A stretch of DNA of 64,000 nucleotides from Clostridiaceae bacterium M8S5 (GCA_029227815.1 CP118523.1:4216001-4280000); one strand, 5' to 3'; numbered from the stretch's first letter, positions 53,689 to 62,482 are shown. Translations and numbers: made by a program. The notes: generated from the letters alone by a model not told the origin.

Positions 53689-54702
53689 TCACCTTGTTTT
53701 ATTATATATATTTGATATTTTATATTTACCACTTAATATATTCTCTATCCAAGAGTCGTTTTCTACATACCAATCAATTGTTTCTTTTATTCCGTTTTCA
53801 AAAGAAGTATGTGCTTTATATCCTAATGACTCAACTTTGGACGAATCGGTGGCATATCTCAAATCATGACCTGGTCTGTCATTTACATAAGAGATTAAAC
53901 TCTCTGGTTTGTTTAGCTGCTTTAGTATAAATCTTACTACTTCTAAATTACTTCTTTCATTGCCACTACCTACATTATATATTTCGCCTACTTTTCCCTT
54001 CTTGATTATCTTATCAATTGCTTTGCAATGATCCTTTACATGTATCCAATCTCTAACATTCATGCCATCTCCATAAATAGGTAACTTCTTATCCTCTAAT
54101 GCTTTTGAGATCATAAATGGTATCAATTTCTCTGGAAATTGATATGGTCCATAGTTATTAGAACATCTTGAGATAGTTGCTGGTAATTTGTGTGTTCTAC
54201 AATAAGATAGAACCAAAAGATCTGCACTTGCTTTGGAAGCAGCATATGGAGATGATGGTTTTAATGGATAGTGTTCTGTAAATAATAAATTTGGTCTGTC
54301 TAATGGCAAATCACCATAAACCTCATCTGTAGAGACTTGATGAAATCTTTTTACTTCATAGCTTCTACATGCATCCATTAATACTTGTGTCCCTATTATA
54401 TTTGTTGTTATGAATATGCTTGAGTCTTCTATTGATCTGTCTACATGTGATTCAGCAGCAAAGTTTATAACTATATCAAATTTCTCTTTTTCAAAGAGCT
54501 CGTATACACACCTTTTATCGGTTATATCTCCTTTGCAAAAAGAAAAATTTGGGTAATTCATTATGCTTTTTAGAGTACTTAAATTCCCAGCATAGGTCAG
54601 TGCATCTAAACATACAACCTTGTAGTTTGGGTATTTATCTAACATATAAAATATATAATTACTTCCTATAAATCCAGCCCCACCTGTAACCAATATCTTC
54701 AT
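53689..54702 (-). CDS. rfbB: dTDP-glucose 4,6-dehydratase
   Basis: RfbB dehydrates dTDP-glucose. The 337-residue SDR has the NAD site GGAGFIGSN, FAAESHVDRSI, VSTDEVYGDL, and YAASKASADL with catalytic Tyr-Lys, then RCSNNYGPYQFPEKLI and YGDGMNVRDWIHVKDH. ATG 54702 is chosen over GTG 54711. The end is four bases from rfbD. Confidence 0.95.
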   Translation of the reverse strand: MKILVTGGAGFIGSNYIFYMLDKYPNYKVVCLDALTYAGNLSTLKSIMNYPNFSFCKGDITDKRCVYELFEKEKFDIVINFAAESHVDRSIEDSSIFITTNIIGTQVLMDACRSYEVKRFHQVSTDEVYGDLPLDRPNLLFTEHYPLKPSSPYAASKASADLLVLSYCRTHKLPATISRCSNNYGPYQFPEKLIPFMISKALEDKKLPIYGDGMNVRDWIHVKDHCKAIDKIIKKGKVGEIYNVGSGNERSNLEVVRFILKQLNKPESLISYVNDRPGHDLRYATDSSKVESLGYKAHTSFENGIKETIDWYVENDSWIENILSGKYKISNIYNKTR

Positions 54703-54726
54703 AAAACTCACTTCTTTCTATTAATA

Positions 54727-55278
54727 TTAGAAGTTATAATCACTATCTTTAAGGAATGGTGCCATCAAATCCTTTTGAGATAATATAGGGTTCTCATAGT
54801 CCCATTCTATAGACAACTCACTATCGTTATATCTAATACATCTATCATGCTCTTTGGAATAGTATTCATCTACCTTATATTGTATTTCTGTATTATCAAC
54901 TAATGTCAAAAACCCATGTGCAAATCCTTTAGGAATAAACAGTTGTTTTTTGTTTTCCTCGGAAAGTACTACTTTTATCCATTTTTTGTATGTCGGCGAC
55001 TCCCTTCTTATGTCTACAACTACATCTAAAATTGCTCCTTTTGTGCATCTTATTAATTTTGCTTGTGCCTTTGGGTTATTTTGAAAATGCAATCCCCTAA
55101 GTGTCCCCTTTACTTTAGACAGTGAATGATTATCTTGAACAAAGTTTACATCAATACTCTTTGATAAGAGTTTTTTTAATGAATATGATTCCATAAACCA
55201 ACCTCTATTGTCTTCGTGAACTTTTGGTTCTACAATCATTACGTCCTTTATTTGTGTGTTTATTACCTTCAAATCCAC
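54727..55278 (-). CDS. rfbC: dTDP-4-dehydrorhamnose 3,5-epimerase
   Basis: This 183-residue cupin epimerase has HEDNRGWFMESYSLKK, FVQDNHSLSKVKGTLRGLHF, the active-site His/Asp in VVDIRRESPTYKKW, and FIPKGFAHGFLTL. The start is GTG 55278 with GGAGTG 5-6 bases before it. It acts between RfbB and RfbD. Confidence 0.95.
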   Translation of the reverse strand: MDLKVINTQIKDVMIVEPKVHEDNRGWFMESYSLKKLLSKSIDVNFVQDNHSLSKVKGTLRGLHFQNNPKAQAKLIRCTKGAILDVVVDIRRESPTYKKWIKVVLSEENKKQLFIPKGFAHGFLTLVDNTEIQYKVDEYYSKEHDRCIRYNDSELSIEWDYENPILSQKDLMAPFLKDSDYNF

Positions 55279-55295
55279 TATATCACTCCAATCCT

Positions 55296-56195
55296 TTAAA
55301 ATTGTGAGTTAATAATATCCCCATGTGCAACTTTTTCTAGATATTTACCATAAGGTGTTTTGATATACTTTTTAGCTGCTTTTAAGAGCTCTTCTTTAGT
55401 TATCCAGTTATTATTGTATCCTATTTCTTCTAATGCCGATATTATCATACTCTGTCTCTTTTGTATTATTCTAATAAATTCAGATGCATCAGATAAAGCA
55501 TCTATTGTCCCTGTATCAAACCAAGAAAAACCTCTGCCTAAAAGTTTTACATCTAGCTCACCTTTATCTAGATATTTTTTGTTTAAATCAGTTATTTCTA
55601 ATTCTCCTCTATTGCTAAAATTTAATGACTTTGCATACTCAACAGCCTTATTATCATAAAAGTATAAACCTATAATGGCATAGTTAGATTTTGGATTTTT
55701 AGGCTTTTCTGTAATCGAAAGAACCTTGCCTTTTTCATCAAACTCTACAACTCCAAACCTCTGAGGCTTTTCAACATAGTAACCAAAAACTGTTGCGCCT
55801 TCTTGCTTTTGATTTGTACTTTTCAATATGTTTTGCAGATCATTACCATAAAAAATGTTATCTCCTAGAACTAAAGCGACACTATCTCCTGCTATAAAAT
55901 CCTCTCCAATAATTAAAGCTTCTGCTAAGCCATTTGGATATTTTTGCTCTGCATACGAAATGTTTATACCATACTGACTTCCATCTCCTAATAGGTTTTT
56001 GTATTTAGGTATATCACCAGGCAATGCAATAATTAAAATCTCTCTAATACCTGCTAACATCAATACTGATATAGGATAATAAATCATAGGTTTATCATAT
56101 ACAGGTAACAATTGCTTATTAATCGCTACAGTCAAAGGATACAAGCGTGTTCCGTAGCCACCTGCCAATACTATTCCTTTTCTTTTACTTGGCAT
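55296..56195 (-). CDS. rfbA: Glucose-1-phosphate thymidylyltransferase
   Basis: RfbA joins dTTP and glucose-1-phosphate. The 299-residue enzyme starts KGIVLAGGYGTRLYPLTVAI, with YDKPMIYYPISVLMLAGI, LVLGDNIFYG and GRGFSWFDTGT. ATG 56195 is chosen (GGGGGTTAC upstream) because the upstream in-frame start would add a hydrophobic tail not found in the family. It begins the rhamnose operon. Confidence 0.95.
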   Translation of the reverse strand: MPSKRKGIVLAGGYGTRLYPLTVAINKQLLPVYDKPMIYYPISVLMLAGIREILIIALPGDIPKYKNLLGDGSQYGINISYAEQKYPNGLAEALIIGEDFIAGDSVALVLGDNIFYGNDLQNILKSTNQKQEGATVFGYYVEKPQRFGVVEFDEKGKVLSITEKPKNPKSNYAIIGLYFYDNKAVEYAKSLNFSNRGELEITDLNKKYLDKGELDVKLLGRGFSWFDTGTIDALSDASEFIRIIQKRQSMIISALEEIGYNNNWITKEELLKAAKKYIKTPYGKYLEKVAHGDIINSQF

Positions 56196-56406
56196 CAAGT
56201 AACCCCCTATTAATATTATTAATATAAATCCATACTTCAATTTATGTATAAAAATATCAGGGGGTTCAATATTTAATATAATTATAGATTTTTACTTATT
56301 AATCATTGAATCATGGTGTATTTGATTTATACTTTTTTGACTAAATTGTACGTTTGTAGTATAATATTAATAAAATCGTATAGTTTAATAAAAAGGGGGA
56401 TGTAAT

Positions 56407-56811
56407 ATGAAAAAAAATCTAACAACTATAATAGCTAAAATAGTATCGTTATACTACCTAATAACTGGAATTGGTTTTTTTGTCTCTAGTAGTTATTATG
56501 AAACTATGATAGCTCATAAAGGCTCAGACCCAATATTAATCAATTTGTCAGGTATGGTTCATTTTTTTATTGGTATTACAATTTTAGTACTGCATTTCAA
56601 ATGGAAAAAATTCATCGAAATAGCTGTATCCTTATCAGGTATTTTGTTTCTAATGAAAGGTATTTTCTTAATTGCATTGCCTTCTCTAACTCTACAAGCA
56701 TCAAGCAACCCTACTCAGATTCCCTGGGCAATGTCTATTGGCTTTATAACTACGGGTTCATTGATAGGTTATTTTGCTTACTTTAAAGGAGATAAAAATG
56801 AAAATAAATAA
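56407..56811 (+). CDS. Four-segment membrane protein, 134 aa
   Basis: The protein has four predicted membrane segments (IVSLYYLITGIGFFVSSSYY, MVHFFIGITILVLHF, IAVSLSGILFLMKGIFLIAL, AMSIGFITTGSLIGYFAYF). No family is recognised. AAAGGGGG lies before ATG 56407. It overlaps the TetR gene start by 14 bp, so the two are co-transcribed and the regulator may control it. Confidence 0.7.
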   Translation: MKKNLTTIIAKIVSLYYLITGIGFFVSSSYYETMIAHKGSDPILINLSGMVHFFIGITILVLHFKWKKFIEIAVSLSGILFLMKGIFLIALPSLTLQASSNPTQIPWAMSIGFITTGSLIGYFAYFKGDKNENK

Positions 56812-57370
56812 AAAAGATGACATAGTGAAATACTCGTTAGAATTGTTCAATAAATATGGCACAAAAAAAGTCACAGTTGAGGAAATTTGTTCTAAATCTA
56901 ATATAAGTAAAGGAACTTTTTATAAATATTTTTCTAATAAAACTTCTTTACTTATCTATATAGTCACTTTATTTATAAACGATTCTAATGGAAGATTTAA
57001 GAACTTATTAGATGAAAAGATTAAGTTCGAGACTTTAGTAAAGGCTGTCTTGCAACTTAAAGAAGATTTTATGCAAAAATACTCCTCTGATTTTCTTATG
57101 TCTTTGTACAGCAGTGGAGAACCAAAAATAAAAGAACTTCTTAATAAGCTTCATGAAGATTCTATCAACAACTCTATGGTAATATATCAAATAGGATTAG
57201 CTCAAAAAAAAATAAGTAATGACATAACTCCAGAGTTCTTTTTATATCAACTAGAACTTATTGATAAATCTCGCAATGATCCGAGAGTCATTAACATGTA
57301 CCCTGATGTAAAAAAAAGAAATATGGTTATATTTGAGCTATTCTTTTATGGCTTAATAAAAAGATTTTAA
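56798..57370 (+). CDS. TetR/AcrR family regulator
   Basis: The 190-residue protein has an N-terminal HTH (KYSLELFNKYGTKKVTVEEI, then CSKSNISKGTFYKYFSNKTS) and a helical ligand domain. ATG 56798 has AAAGGAG 6 bases before it, inside the upstream gene; 14-bp overlap indicates coupling. Its ligand is unknown. It is followed by a strong terminator. Confidence 0.88.
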   Translation: MKINKKDDIVKYSLELFNKYGTKKVTVEEICSKSNISKGTFYKYFSNKTSLLIYIVTLFINDSNGRFKNLLDEKIKFETLVKAVLQLKEDFMQKYSSDFLMSLYSSGEPKIKELLNKLHEDSINNSMVIYQIGLAQKKISNDITPEFFLYQLELIDKSRNDPRVINMYPDVKKRNMVIFELFFYGLIKRF

Positions 57371-57385
57371 ATAAATCTCTAAATA

Positions 57386-57416
57386 CAGGCATGTTTCTAA
57401 CATGCCTGCATTTTTT
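57386..57416 (+). terminator. Rho-independent terminator
   Basis: CAGGCATGTT and AACATGCCTG form a 10-bp stem with a 3-nt loop, followed by CATTTTTT; it follows the TetR gene and may also serve the convergent zinc-ribbon gene. Confidence 0.93.
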
Positions 57417-57419
57417 ACG

Positions 57420-57785
57420 TTACCTCACTCTTAGTCCACAGCTATGACAGAACTCTTCTTCTGATTTTAGCACAGTATCACAACCAGGACATTTTTCAGC
57501 TAGTGGATTTTCTAGTTTTCTTTTTTTACTTTTAAAATGAGGCTTATCTCTAAAGGTTTCTATATTGACATCATCTATTTCTACTACCCTTATTTCATTA
57601 CTATCTATGAAAAATATATCACCATCTACATCGCATACAGCCACAGTTTTAACTGTTCCTTCCTCTTCATGAGGAAATATATTTCCCCCAAAATAACTAG
57701 GTCTTGTTGCTTTATACATCCCAAGCCCTGCACCTAGTAAGAAATATCTCTCTTTATTTGCTTTGTTTTCTACTATAATAGCCAT
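57420..57785 (-). CDS. Zinc-ribbon protein, 121 aa
   Basis: The protein has an N-terminal beta-rich domain (residues 1-90, ENKANKERYFLLGAGLGMYK, TVAVCDVDGDIFFIDSNEIR) and a C-terminal zinc ribbon (CPGCDTVLKSEEEFCHSCG). ATG 57785 is chosen, with AGGAGGG 6 bases upstream; the longer frame lacks a site. Function is unknown; the form resembles small clostridial zinc-ribbon proteins. Confidence 0.7.
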   Translation of the reverse strand: MAIIVENKANKERYFLLGAGLGMYKATRPSYFGGNIFPHEEEGTVKTVAVCDVDGDIFFIDSNEIRVVEIDDVNIETFRDKPHFKSKKRKLENPLAEKCPGCDTVLKSEEEFCHSCGLRVR

Positions 57786-57871
57786 GATTACCCTCCTATT
57801 AACTATGTAATCCCTTTTAACACATTGTATCAAACATATTAATAAAAACAACTATATTTTTATGATGAATT

Positions 57872-58927
57872 TTAATCATAGCATTGTTCTTCAAGACGAA
57901 ATGTTACTTGCCAATCGCCTTTTGTAAAAGTATTACTTATAAAAAATGTTCCATAAAGGGAACACTGATCTATCTTTGACTTTGGTATATCAAATACATA
58001 CTCATCATAATCTACTCTGTTTCCATCAATATTTTTTTCCATAAAACCGACTCTATATGTATCATTTATTTTTTTTAAGTTTTTATCAACCAAAAAGAAG
58101 TATCCATGATTATCTTTCTCTAAGTTATTAATGACAGATGTTTGGATATGAAGCATTCCATCCATATACCCAATACCTGTTAAGTTAATATCCTTAACTG
58201 GAAATTTCATAGGAGTTGCTGGTGTTAGAACTTCGATTTCATCCTTATCCGTAATATATTCTCTATATTTAGTTCCGCCACCACCAGTTGTTGATACATA
58301 TTTCGTTGATTTTGCTTCGCCTATGGTTTTTAAATCCATTTCAATAGGTATTTCGTTATATTCGTGCTTATTACTAATAAATTCTCTGACTGAAAAAGTT
58401 ATCTTATCTCCAACTATCTTTTTATTACCCCATTCTTTTATAGTTATCATAAAAGTTGCTGTTTTTGTTTTAGTATCGTAAGCAACTAGCCTACACGTTG
58501 CAGAGCTATCAAATGCTCTATTGATTGAATAACTATCATTAAGATCCGTAGTTTCGTCTATACGATTACCTTTTAGATCTTTTAGTGTTATGTATATCTC
58601 TGCTGTATTATCATGAATATAACTGGATACAACCTCCATTATTATACCATTATCTTCACATGTCTTCCTCACAGGCATAAAATATTGAGCAACAGATGGA
58701 GAAACGAAATACATAAGGTTATATATGCCTGATACATTATCAGCTATTACTGGTGTTACTGTCAGCACAATTAATAAAGATATTGCACAAATTGCAACAG
58801 GTTTAAGAAAAAAGTTTTTTATTTTATTTGTTTTTATTGACTTTTTTTTAGCATGTATAACCTTATTTACTAGTTTACTGTCAGGAATAATTTGTTCATT
58901 CATGCTACGATATGTATCTCTAAACAT
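57872..58927 (-). CDS. DUF4179-type anti-sigma factor
   Basis: The 351-residue protein has a cytosolic N-terminus (1-38), one membrane segment (about 39-62, FFLKPVAICAISLLIVLTVT), and a large outer domain (65-351) like DUF4179 (Gram-positive anti-sigma proteins). The gene overlaps the sigma factor gene by 8 bp. It is expected to hold the ECF sigma factor until an envelope signal is sensed. The trigger is unknown. Confidence 0.82.
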   Translation of the reverse strand: MFRDTYRSMNEQIIPDSKLVNKVIHAKKKSIKTNKIKNFFLKPVAICAISLLIVLTVTPVIADNVSGIYNLMYFVSPSVAQYFMPVRKTCEDNGIIMEVVSSYIHDNTAEIYITLKDLKGNRIDETTDLNDSYSINRAFDSSATCRLVAYDTKTKTATFMITIKEWGNKKIVGDKITFSVREFISNKHEYNEIPIEMDLKTIGEAKSTKYVSTTGGGGTKYREYITDKDEIEVLTPATPMKFPVKDINLTGIGYMDGMLHIQTSVINNLEKDNHGYFFLVDKNLKKINDTYRVGFMEKNIDGNRVDYDEYVFDIPKSKIDQCSLYGTFFISNTFTKGDWQVTFRLEEQCYD

Positions 58928-59408
58928 TAGAATCCTCCTTTATAATTTCTTTTAGTTTATACCTCGCACGTGTAAGCTGTGTTCTAATCGTGGACTGTTT
59001 TTTATTTAATATCCTGCTAATACTTTCTACACTCAAATCTTCATAATAAAAAAGGTGTATTACTGCTCTATACTTTATAGGTAGTTTTTGAAGTTCATAG
59101 TGAAGATTGGTTTCTTCCTTTGTTTCAAATACAATCGATTCATCTAAAGGTATTGTTTTCTTCCTCCAAGAAGATGCCCATAGTTTTTTACAACAATTTA
59201 TAGTAACCCTAATAAGCCATGCTTTACAGTGTTCTTCTGTTTCAAACTGAGGTTTTTTTCTAATATATCTAATAAATACTTCTTGATATATGTCCTCTGC
59301 ATTGCTTTTATTTCGTGTCTGTGAGAAAGCTAATCTATACACCATATTAGAGTATGTCTTTATAATGCTTTCTAAACAATCCTCTTCGTTAAACGAGTCT
59401 ATTCCCAT
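58920..59408 (-). CDS. ECF-type RNA polymerase sigma factor
   Basis: The 162-residue protein has sigma-70 region 2 (SNMVYRLAFSQTRNKSNAED, then IYQEVFIRYIR) and region 4 (LQKLPIKYRAVIHLFYYEDL, then SVESISRILNKKQSTIRTQL). It is a compact extracytoplasmic-function sigma factor that would transcribe its own operon and envelope genes. The AGGAGG site precedes ATG 59408. It is paired with the DUF4179 protein. Confidence 0.92.
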   Translation of the reverse strand: MGIDSFNEEDCLESIIKTYSNMVYRLAFSQTRNKSNAEDIYQEVFIRYIRKKPQFETEEHCKAWLIRVTINCCKKLWASSWRKKTIPLDESIVFETKEETNLHYELQKLPIKYRAVIHLFYYEDLSVESISRILNKKQSTIRTQLTRARYKLKEIIKEDSNV

Positions 59409-60016
59409 AAACTGAATCCTCCTTCCACTATGAATACCCTATAGTAATCCGAAAAGCTACAAAATTTATAAAATATTTATACTAAATAATTTTAGGGCAA
59501 CAGATATACAAATATCCATCGCCCTATTTAATAAAACATACTATACAATCCAATACGTGGTGTCATATTGAATTATGTTATAGTCTAACTATAGTTCTTT
59601 AAAAATCCGCTAAAAATCTTATTCCATTACTAGCAATTAACATTTTACTTTATTAATGACATGTTTGTCAAGTAACGTGTTTTATAATTGCGTTTTTATG
59701 CATTTGAAAAAGATATTTCTAAACCTTTGTACTATAAAGTAAAAAACTTGGTTAAGCAATACGATATACTAAAATCCTGTTAGACTTAAGCTGTTTAAAT
59801 CCAAATACATATTAGAGTCAAATATTTTTTTCTCCAAAGCACCGTGTTGCAATACTACTTAATGCCATAATCATTACAACAACCAATAATAACGCTAGTC
59901 TTCTGTTTTTTTTATATTTTAATATTCTTTATTTTTATTTAACTTTTTATAAAGATCTATTTAATATTATTGTTCAGTGTTATATTTAAATATTATCATC
60001 ATATCAATTTTATTAG
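59409..60016. other. Long AT-rich intergenic region with decayed gene fragment
   Basis: This 608-bp gap contains the upstream region of the sigma factor gene, a weak hairpin (59492-59525, AGGGC/GCCCT arms), the degenerate signal-peptide copy at 59824-59930, and the 3' flank of the peptidoglycan-binding gene. No other gene is recognisable. Confidence 0.6.
59824..59930 (-). pseudogene. Degenerate copy of signal-peptide segment
   Basis: The minus strand reads NRRLALLLVVVMIMALSSIA, very like the first 30 residues of the 180-aa peptidoglycan-binding protein. The start codon is lost (ATA in place of ATG, plus an indel), and the frame stops soon after ATRCFGEKNI. It is one of three related segments at 59.8, 60.5 and 61.2 kb. 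Confidence 0.75.
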
Positions 60017-60559
60017 TTACTGAGGAGTTGGAAAATCATCAAAACTATTATTACTAAGGAGGTGATTCCATGTTTTCGGTCCGACTATGCCATCCTCAGT
60101 AAGACCCGCTCTATACTGAAATGTGTTAACATAATATTTTGTTTCATATTGGAAATCCCCATCAACCTTCAAATTACATTTGTATTTTTCTTTTAACTGA
60201 TATTGCAAACCTCTAACAGTATTACTTTTCACACCATAATATACAGTTGCTATTAGCTTAGACCAAGTATTCTTCCCAACAATACCATCTGCTGATAAAT
60301 TATTAGCAGATTGAAAACTCTTTACTGCTGATTTTGTAGCTGAATCAAAATAGTCACTCGGTTCACCTCCATCAGAATATAGATTGTAGCCTTTGGATTT
60401 TAAGAAGCACTTTAAAGTCTTTACATTAGTTCCCTTATCACCATATCTGAGAAGTGGCCATGAATGATTTCCAGCATGTGCATATATCGCTATGCTACTT
60501 AAAGCCATCGACATTATGACAATAAATAATAACGCTAGTCTTCTGTTATTTTTTTTCAT
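60017..60559 (-). CDS. Secreted peptidoglycan-binding protein
   Basis: The 180-residue protein has a signal peptide (1-28, RRLALLFIVIMSMALSSIAI, cut after AHA), then two PG_binding_1 domains (LLRYGDKGTNVKTLKCFLKS...GIVGKNTWSKL at 38-95; VRGLQYQLKEKYKC...GIVGPKTWNHL at 112-170). Each carries the family's DG(IV)VGxxTW end. It should bind wall peptidoglycan outside the cell; no catalytic domain is present. It is flanked by two decayed copies of its 5' end. Confidence 0.9.
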   Translation of the reverse strand: MKKNNRRLALLFIVIMSMALSSIAIYAHAGNHSWPLLRYGDKGTNVKTLKCFLKSKGYNLYSDGGEPSDYFDSATKSAVKSFQSANNLSADGIVGKNTWSKLIATVYYGVKSNTVRGLQYQLKEKYKCNLKVDGDFQYETKYYVNTFQYRAGLTEDGIVGPKTWNHLLSNNSFDDFPTPQ

Positions 60560-60838
60560 TTTAACATCCCCTTTATTTTTATTTATCTATTATATAGAGT
60601 TCTATTTCTTTATTCTAATTTCCTTTATTTTTAATTAATGTAATTTATTGTATGATTTCTATCTCTTTTATGCTTTTGAAAAGACAGCTTCGTAAAAAGG
60701 GTTCATCATATCGAATATGAGGTTACATTTGAATATAATTAATTTTTGAAGTATTTAGAATGTATTTACTTCTTTACATTTTTATCCATGTATTTTATAT
60801 TATAATTAACTACTATTCTATTTGAAAGGAGGGTTTGT
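60560..60838. other. Divergent intergenic region
   Basis: Between the peptidoglycan-binding gene (-) and the Cys-rich peptide gene (+), 279 bp of AT-rich sequence includes a TATAAT-like box near 60801 and holds the divergent promoters. No RNA gene is seen. Confidence 0.4.
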
Positions 60839-60976
60839 ATGAAGAAGCTTAGAAGGATAATAAGGACAGAATCTACTGTTGCATGTAACGGTTCTTGCAT
60901 CTGTCGGTGTGAAAATTCATTTGCTTATGTAGACGAGCGAGCGATTTTGATTTTCTTGGCTGGTCCTGATGATTAA
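60839..60976 (+). CDS. Cys-rich 45-aa peptide, bacteriocin-precursor-like
   Basis: This ORF has AAAGGAGGG 5-7 bases before ATG and starts MKKLRRIIRTESTVACNGSC, then ICRCEN, giving a C-x3-C-x-C-x-C cluster at residues 16-24, followed by a hydrophobic and acidic tail (ERAILIFLAGPDD). The MKKL start, basic leader and Cys cluster recall the CLI_3235-type clostridial bacteriocin precursors, but the match is from memory and the tail is not typical. A terminator follows. No processing enzyme is adjacent; it may be an orphan precursor served by a distant enzyme. Confidence 0.55.
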   Translation: MKKLRRIIRTESTVACNGSCICRCENSFAYVDERAILIFLAGPDD

Positions 60977-61045
60977 CGTTAGAAAAAAACTAGTTTTTTG
61001 ATAGCTCTATATGCTATACTTATACTGGTCATGTAAGCTATAGTA

Positions 61046-61216
61046 TTAATAAAAGTCACTCTTTCGGGTGGCTTTTGTTTGTGCTATTTGGCAAAAGGGG
61101 GATTTGACTTGAATATTGACTTGAATGTTTCCATCATGTGCATATATTGCTATGCTACTTAATGCCATTGTCATTATGACTATAAATAATAACGCTAGTC
61201 TTCTGTCTCTTTTCAT
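61046..61216 (-). pseudogene. Truncated copy of the peptidoglycan-binding gene 5' end
   Basis: The 56-codon frame starts MKRDRRLALLFIVIMTMALS, then SIAIYAHDGN, nearly the same as the first 30 residues of the 180-aa protein, then runs into unrelated sequence (IQVNIQVKSPFCQ...) across the plus-strand terminator. A usable site precedes ATG 61216, so a short secreted peptide could be made, but the missing domain points to a pseudogene. Confidence 0.7.
61051..61080 (+). terminator. Terminator of Cys-rich peptide gene
   Basis: AAAAGTCAC pairs with GTGGCTTTT (9 bp, one G-U pair) around TCTTTCGG, followed by GTTTG; it lies 75 bp after the peptide stop. Confidence 0.88.
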
Positions 61217-61317
61217 TTTGATATCCTTTTCTATTTAACTATTATATAGAGTTGTATTTCCTTTATTTTTGATTAATATGATTTCTTGTATAATATTGAG
61301 CGACAAAAAAATAATGG

Positions 61318-61354
61318 ATAAAAATCTCAATATATGAGTTTTTTATCCATTTTA
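61318..61354. terminator. Hairpin downstream of rubrerythrin
   Basis: AATGGATAAAAA and TTTTTATCCATT (TGGATAAAA/TTTTATCCA arms) enclose a short loop, about 55 bp after the rubrerythrin stop, with T-rich flanks. Confidence 0.75.
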
Positions 61355-61408
61355 ATATTTTTGTTCTGTGTTCACTATTTATATTCAAATATTATCATCA
61401 TATCCTTA

Positions 61409-61957
61409 TTAACCAAAATATCTCTTTAAAAGACCTCTAAAGGCTGAACCATGTCTTGCTTCGTCTTTACACATCTCATGCACTGTATCATGAATTGCAT
61501 CGTAGTTAAGTTGTTTTGCTCTTGTTGCCAAATCTTTTTTCCCTTGACAGGCACCATGCTCTGCTTCTACTCTCATTTTTAGATTTGTTTTTGTATCTGC
61601 AACTACTACCTCTCCTAATAACTCTGCAAATTTAGCTGCATGCTCTGCTTCTTCCCAAGCTATTCTTTTATAAGCTTCTGCTATCTCTGGATATCCTTCT
61701 CTATCTGCTTGTCTGCTCATGGCAAGGTACATTCCTACCTCTGTACATTCTCCCATAAAGTTTGCTCTTAAATCTTTTACTACTTCTTCATCTAAACCTT
61801 TTGCTACTCCTATTTTATGTTCATCTGCCCAAGCTAAATCCTCTATTGATGATTGTTCTATAAATTTATCTGCTGAAACTCCACATGTTGGACATTTTTC
61901 TGGAGCATTTTCTCCCTCGTGAACATAACCACATACTGTACATACAAATTTTTTCAT
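61409..61957 (-). CDS. Reverse rubrerythrin
   Basis: The N-terminal rubredoxin-like domain ([23 protein letters not shown]; residues 3-35) precedes a ferritin-like diiron domain (residues 50-182) with ExxH-type ligands ([48 protein letters not shown]). This order is reversed from ordinary rubrerythrin and is typical of clostridia, where the enzyme reduces H2O2 and O2. It starts 30 bp after perR, with which it forms an operon under peroxide control. Confidence 0.94.
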   Translation of the reverse strand: MKKFVCTVCGYVHEGENAPEKCPTCGVSADKFIEQSSIEDLAWADEHKIGVAKGLDEEVVKDLRANFMGECTEVGMYLAMSRQADREGYPEIAEAYKRIAWEEAEHAAKFAELLGEVVVADTKTNLKMRVEAEHGACQGKKDLATRAKQLNYDAIHDTVHEMCKDEARHGSAFRGLLKRYFG

Positions 61958-61987
61958 TTTACTACCTCCAAATTTTAATTTTTGCTG

Positions 61988-62392
61988 TTATTTACAGCCT
62001 TTACATATTCCTTTTAAATAAAAATGATACTCATTAACTTCAAATCCATCTAAATCTTTGATAAAAGGCATTTCTACCTTGAAGTCATAGATTTCGTTAC
62101 AGTGCCTACATTTAAAGTGTCCATGAAATGAGGTGTCTGCATCATACCTAGTTTCATTGTCTTCTATGTTTATCACTATCACTATGTTCTTTTCTACAAA
62201 TAGTTTAAGTGTGTTATACACAGTTGTCTTTGACAATGTAGGTATTTCTAGAGCTAACTCTTTATATATCATATCAACAGTCGGATGATTTCTATGTTTT
62301 ATCAAATACTCAAAAATCTTTACTCTTTGATAAGATGGTTTTATATCATTGGTTTTTAGATAGTTTGAAACATTATCAATTTTAAATTTCAT
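61988..62392 (-). CDS. perR: PerR-type Fur family repressor
   Basis: The 134-residue protein has a winged helix (IKPSYQRVKIFEYLIKHRNH, TLSKTTVYNTLKLFVEKNI) and a dimer/metal domain with His-rich HGHFKCRHC and the second Cys pair CKGC. These four cysteines hold the structural zinc. The regulatory site is consistent with PerR (peroxide sensing by Fe-catalysed His oxidation). It lies upstream of rubrerythrin and its promoter has a PerR box at 62435-62449. Confidence 0.92.
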   Translation of the reverse strand: MKFKIDNVSNYLKTNDIKPSYQRVKIFEYLIKHRNHPTVDMIYKELALEIPTLSKTTVYNTLKLFVEKNIVIVINIEDNETRYDADTSFHGHFKCRHCNEIYDFKVEMPFIKDLDGFEVNEYHFYLKGICKGCK

Positions 62393-62434
62393 TAAACCAT
62401 ACCTTCTTTCGAGTTATGTGTAATCATTTTAAAT

Positions 62435-62449
62435 TTGTAATGATTACAA
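62435..62449. promoter_or_regulatory. PerR box
   Basis: The perfect 7-1-7 dyad TTGTAAT-G-ATTACAA lies just after the perR -10 box, overlapping the likely start of transcription. It matches the PerR/Fur-family operator form and predicts autorepression plus control of rubrerythrin. Confidence 0.9.
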
Positions 62450-62453
62450 TTTA

Positions 62454-62482
62454 ATTGTAATATAAAACAACTACCTTGTCAA
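62454..62482 (-). promoter_or_regulatory. perR promoter
   Basis: TTGACA (62477-62482), a 17-bp spacer and TACAAT (62454-62459) read toward perR, with the PerR box 5 bp downstream of the -10. Confidence 0.9.

Larger units (their letters stand above)
60977..61408. other. Intergenic region with terminator and gene fragment
   Basis: Contains an AAAAAACTAGTTTTTT dyad (60985-61001), the terminator at 61051-61076, the truncated signal-peptide copy (61046-61216), and a stem-like region around 61318-61354 downstream of the rubrerythrin gene. Confidence 0.5.

Noticed and set aside
59492..59525. Terminator of a missing gene
   Set aside because: AGGGC/GCCCT arms can pair, but no gene reads into the hairpin closely and there is no T-run.
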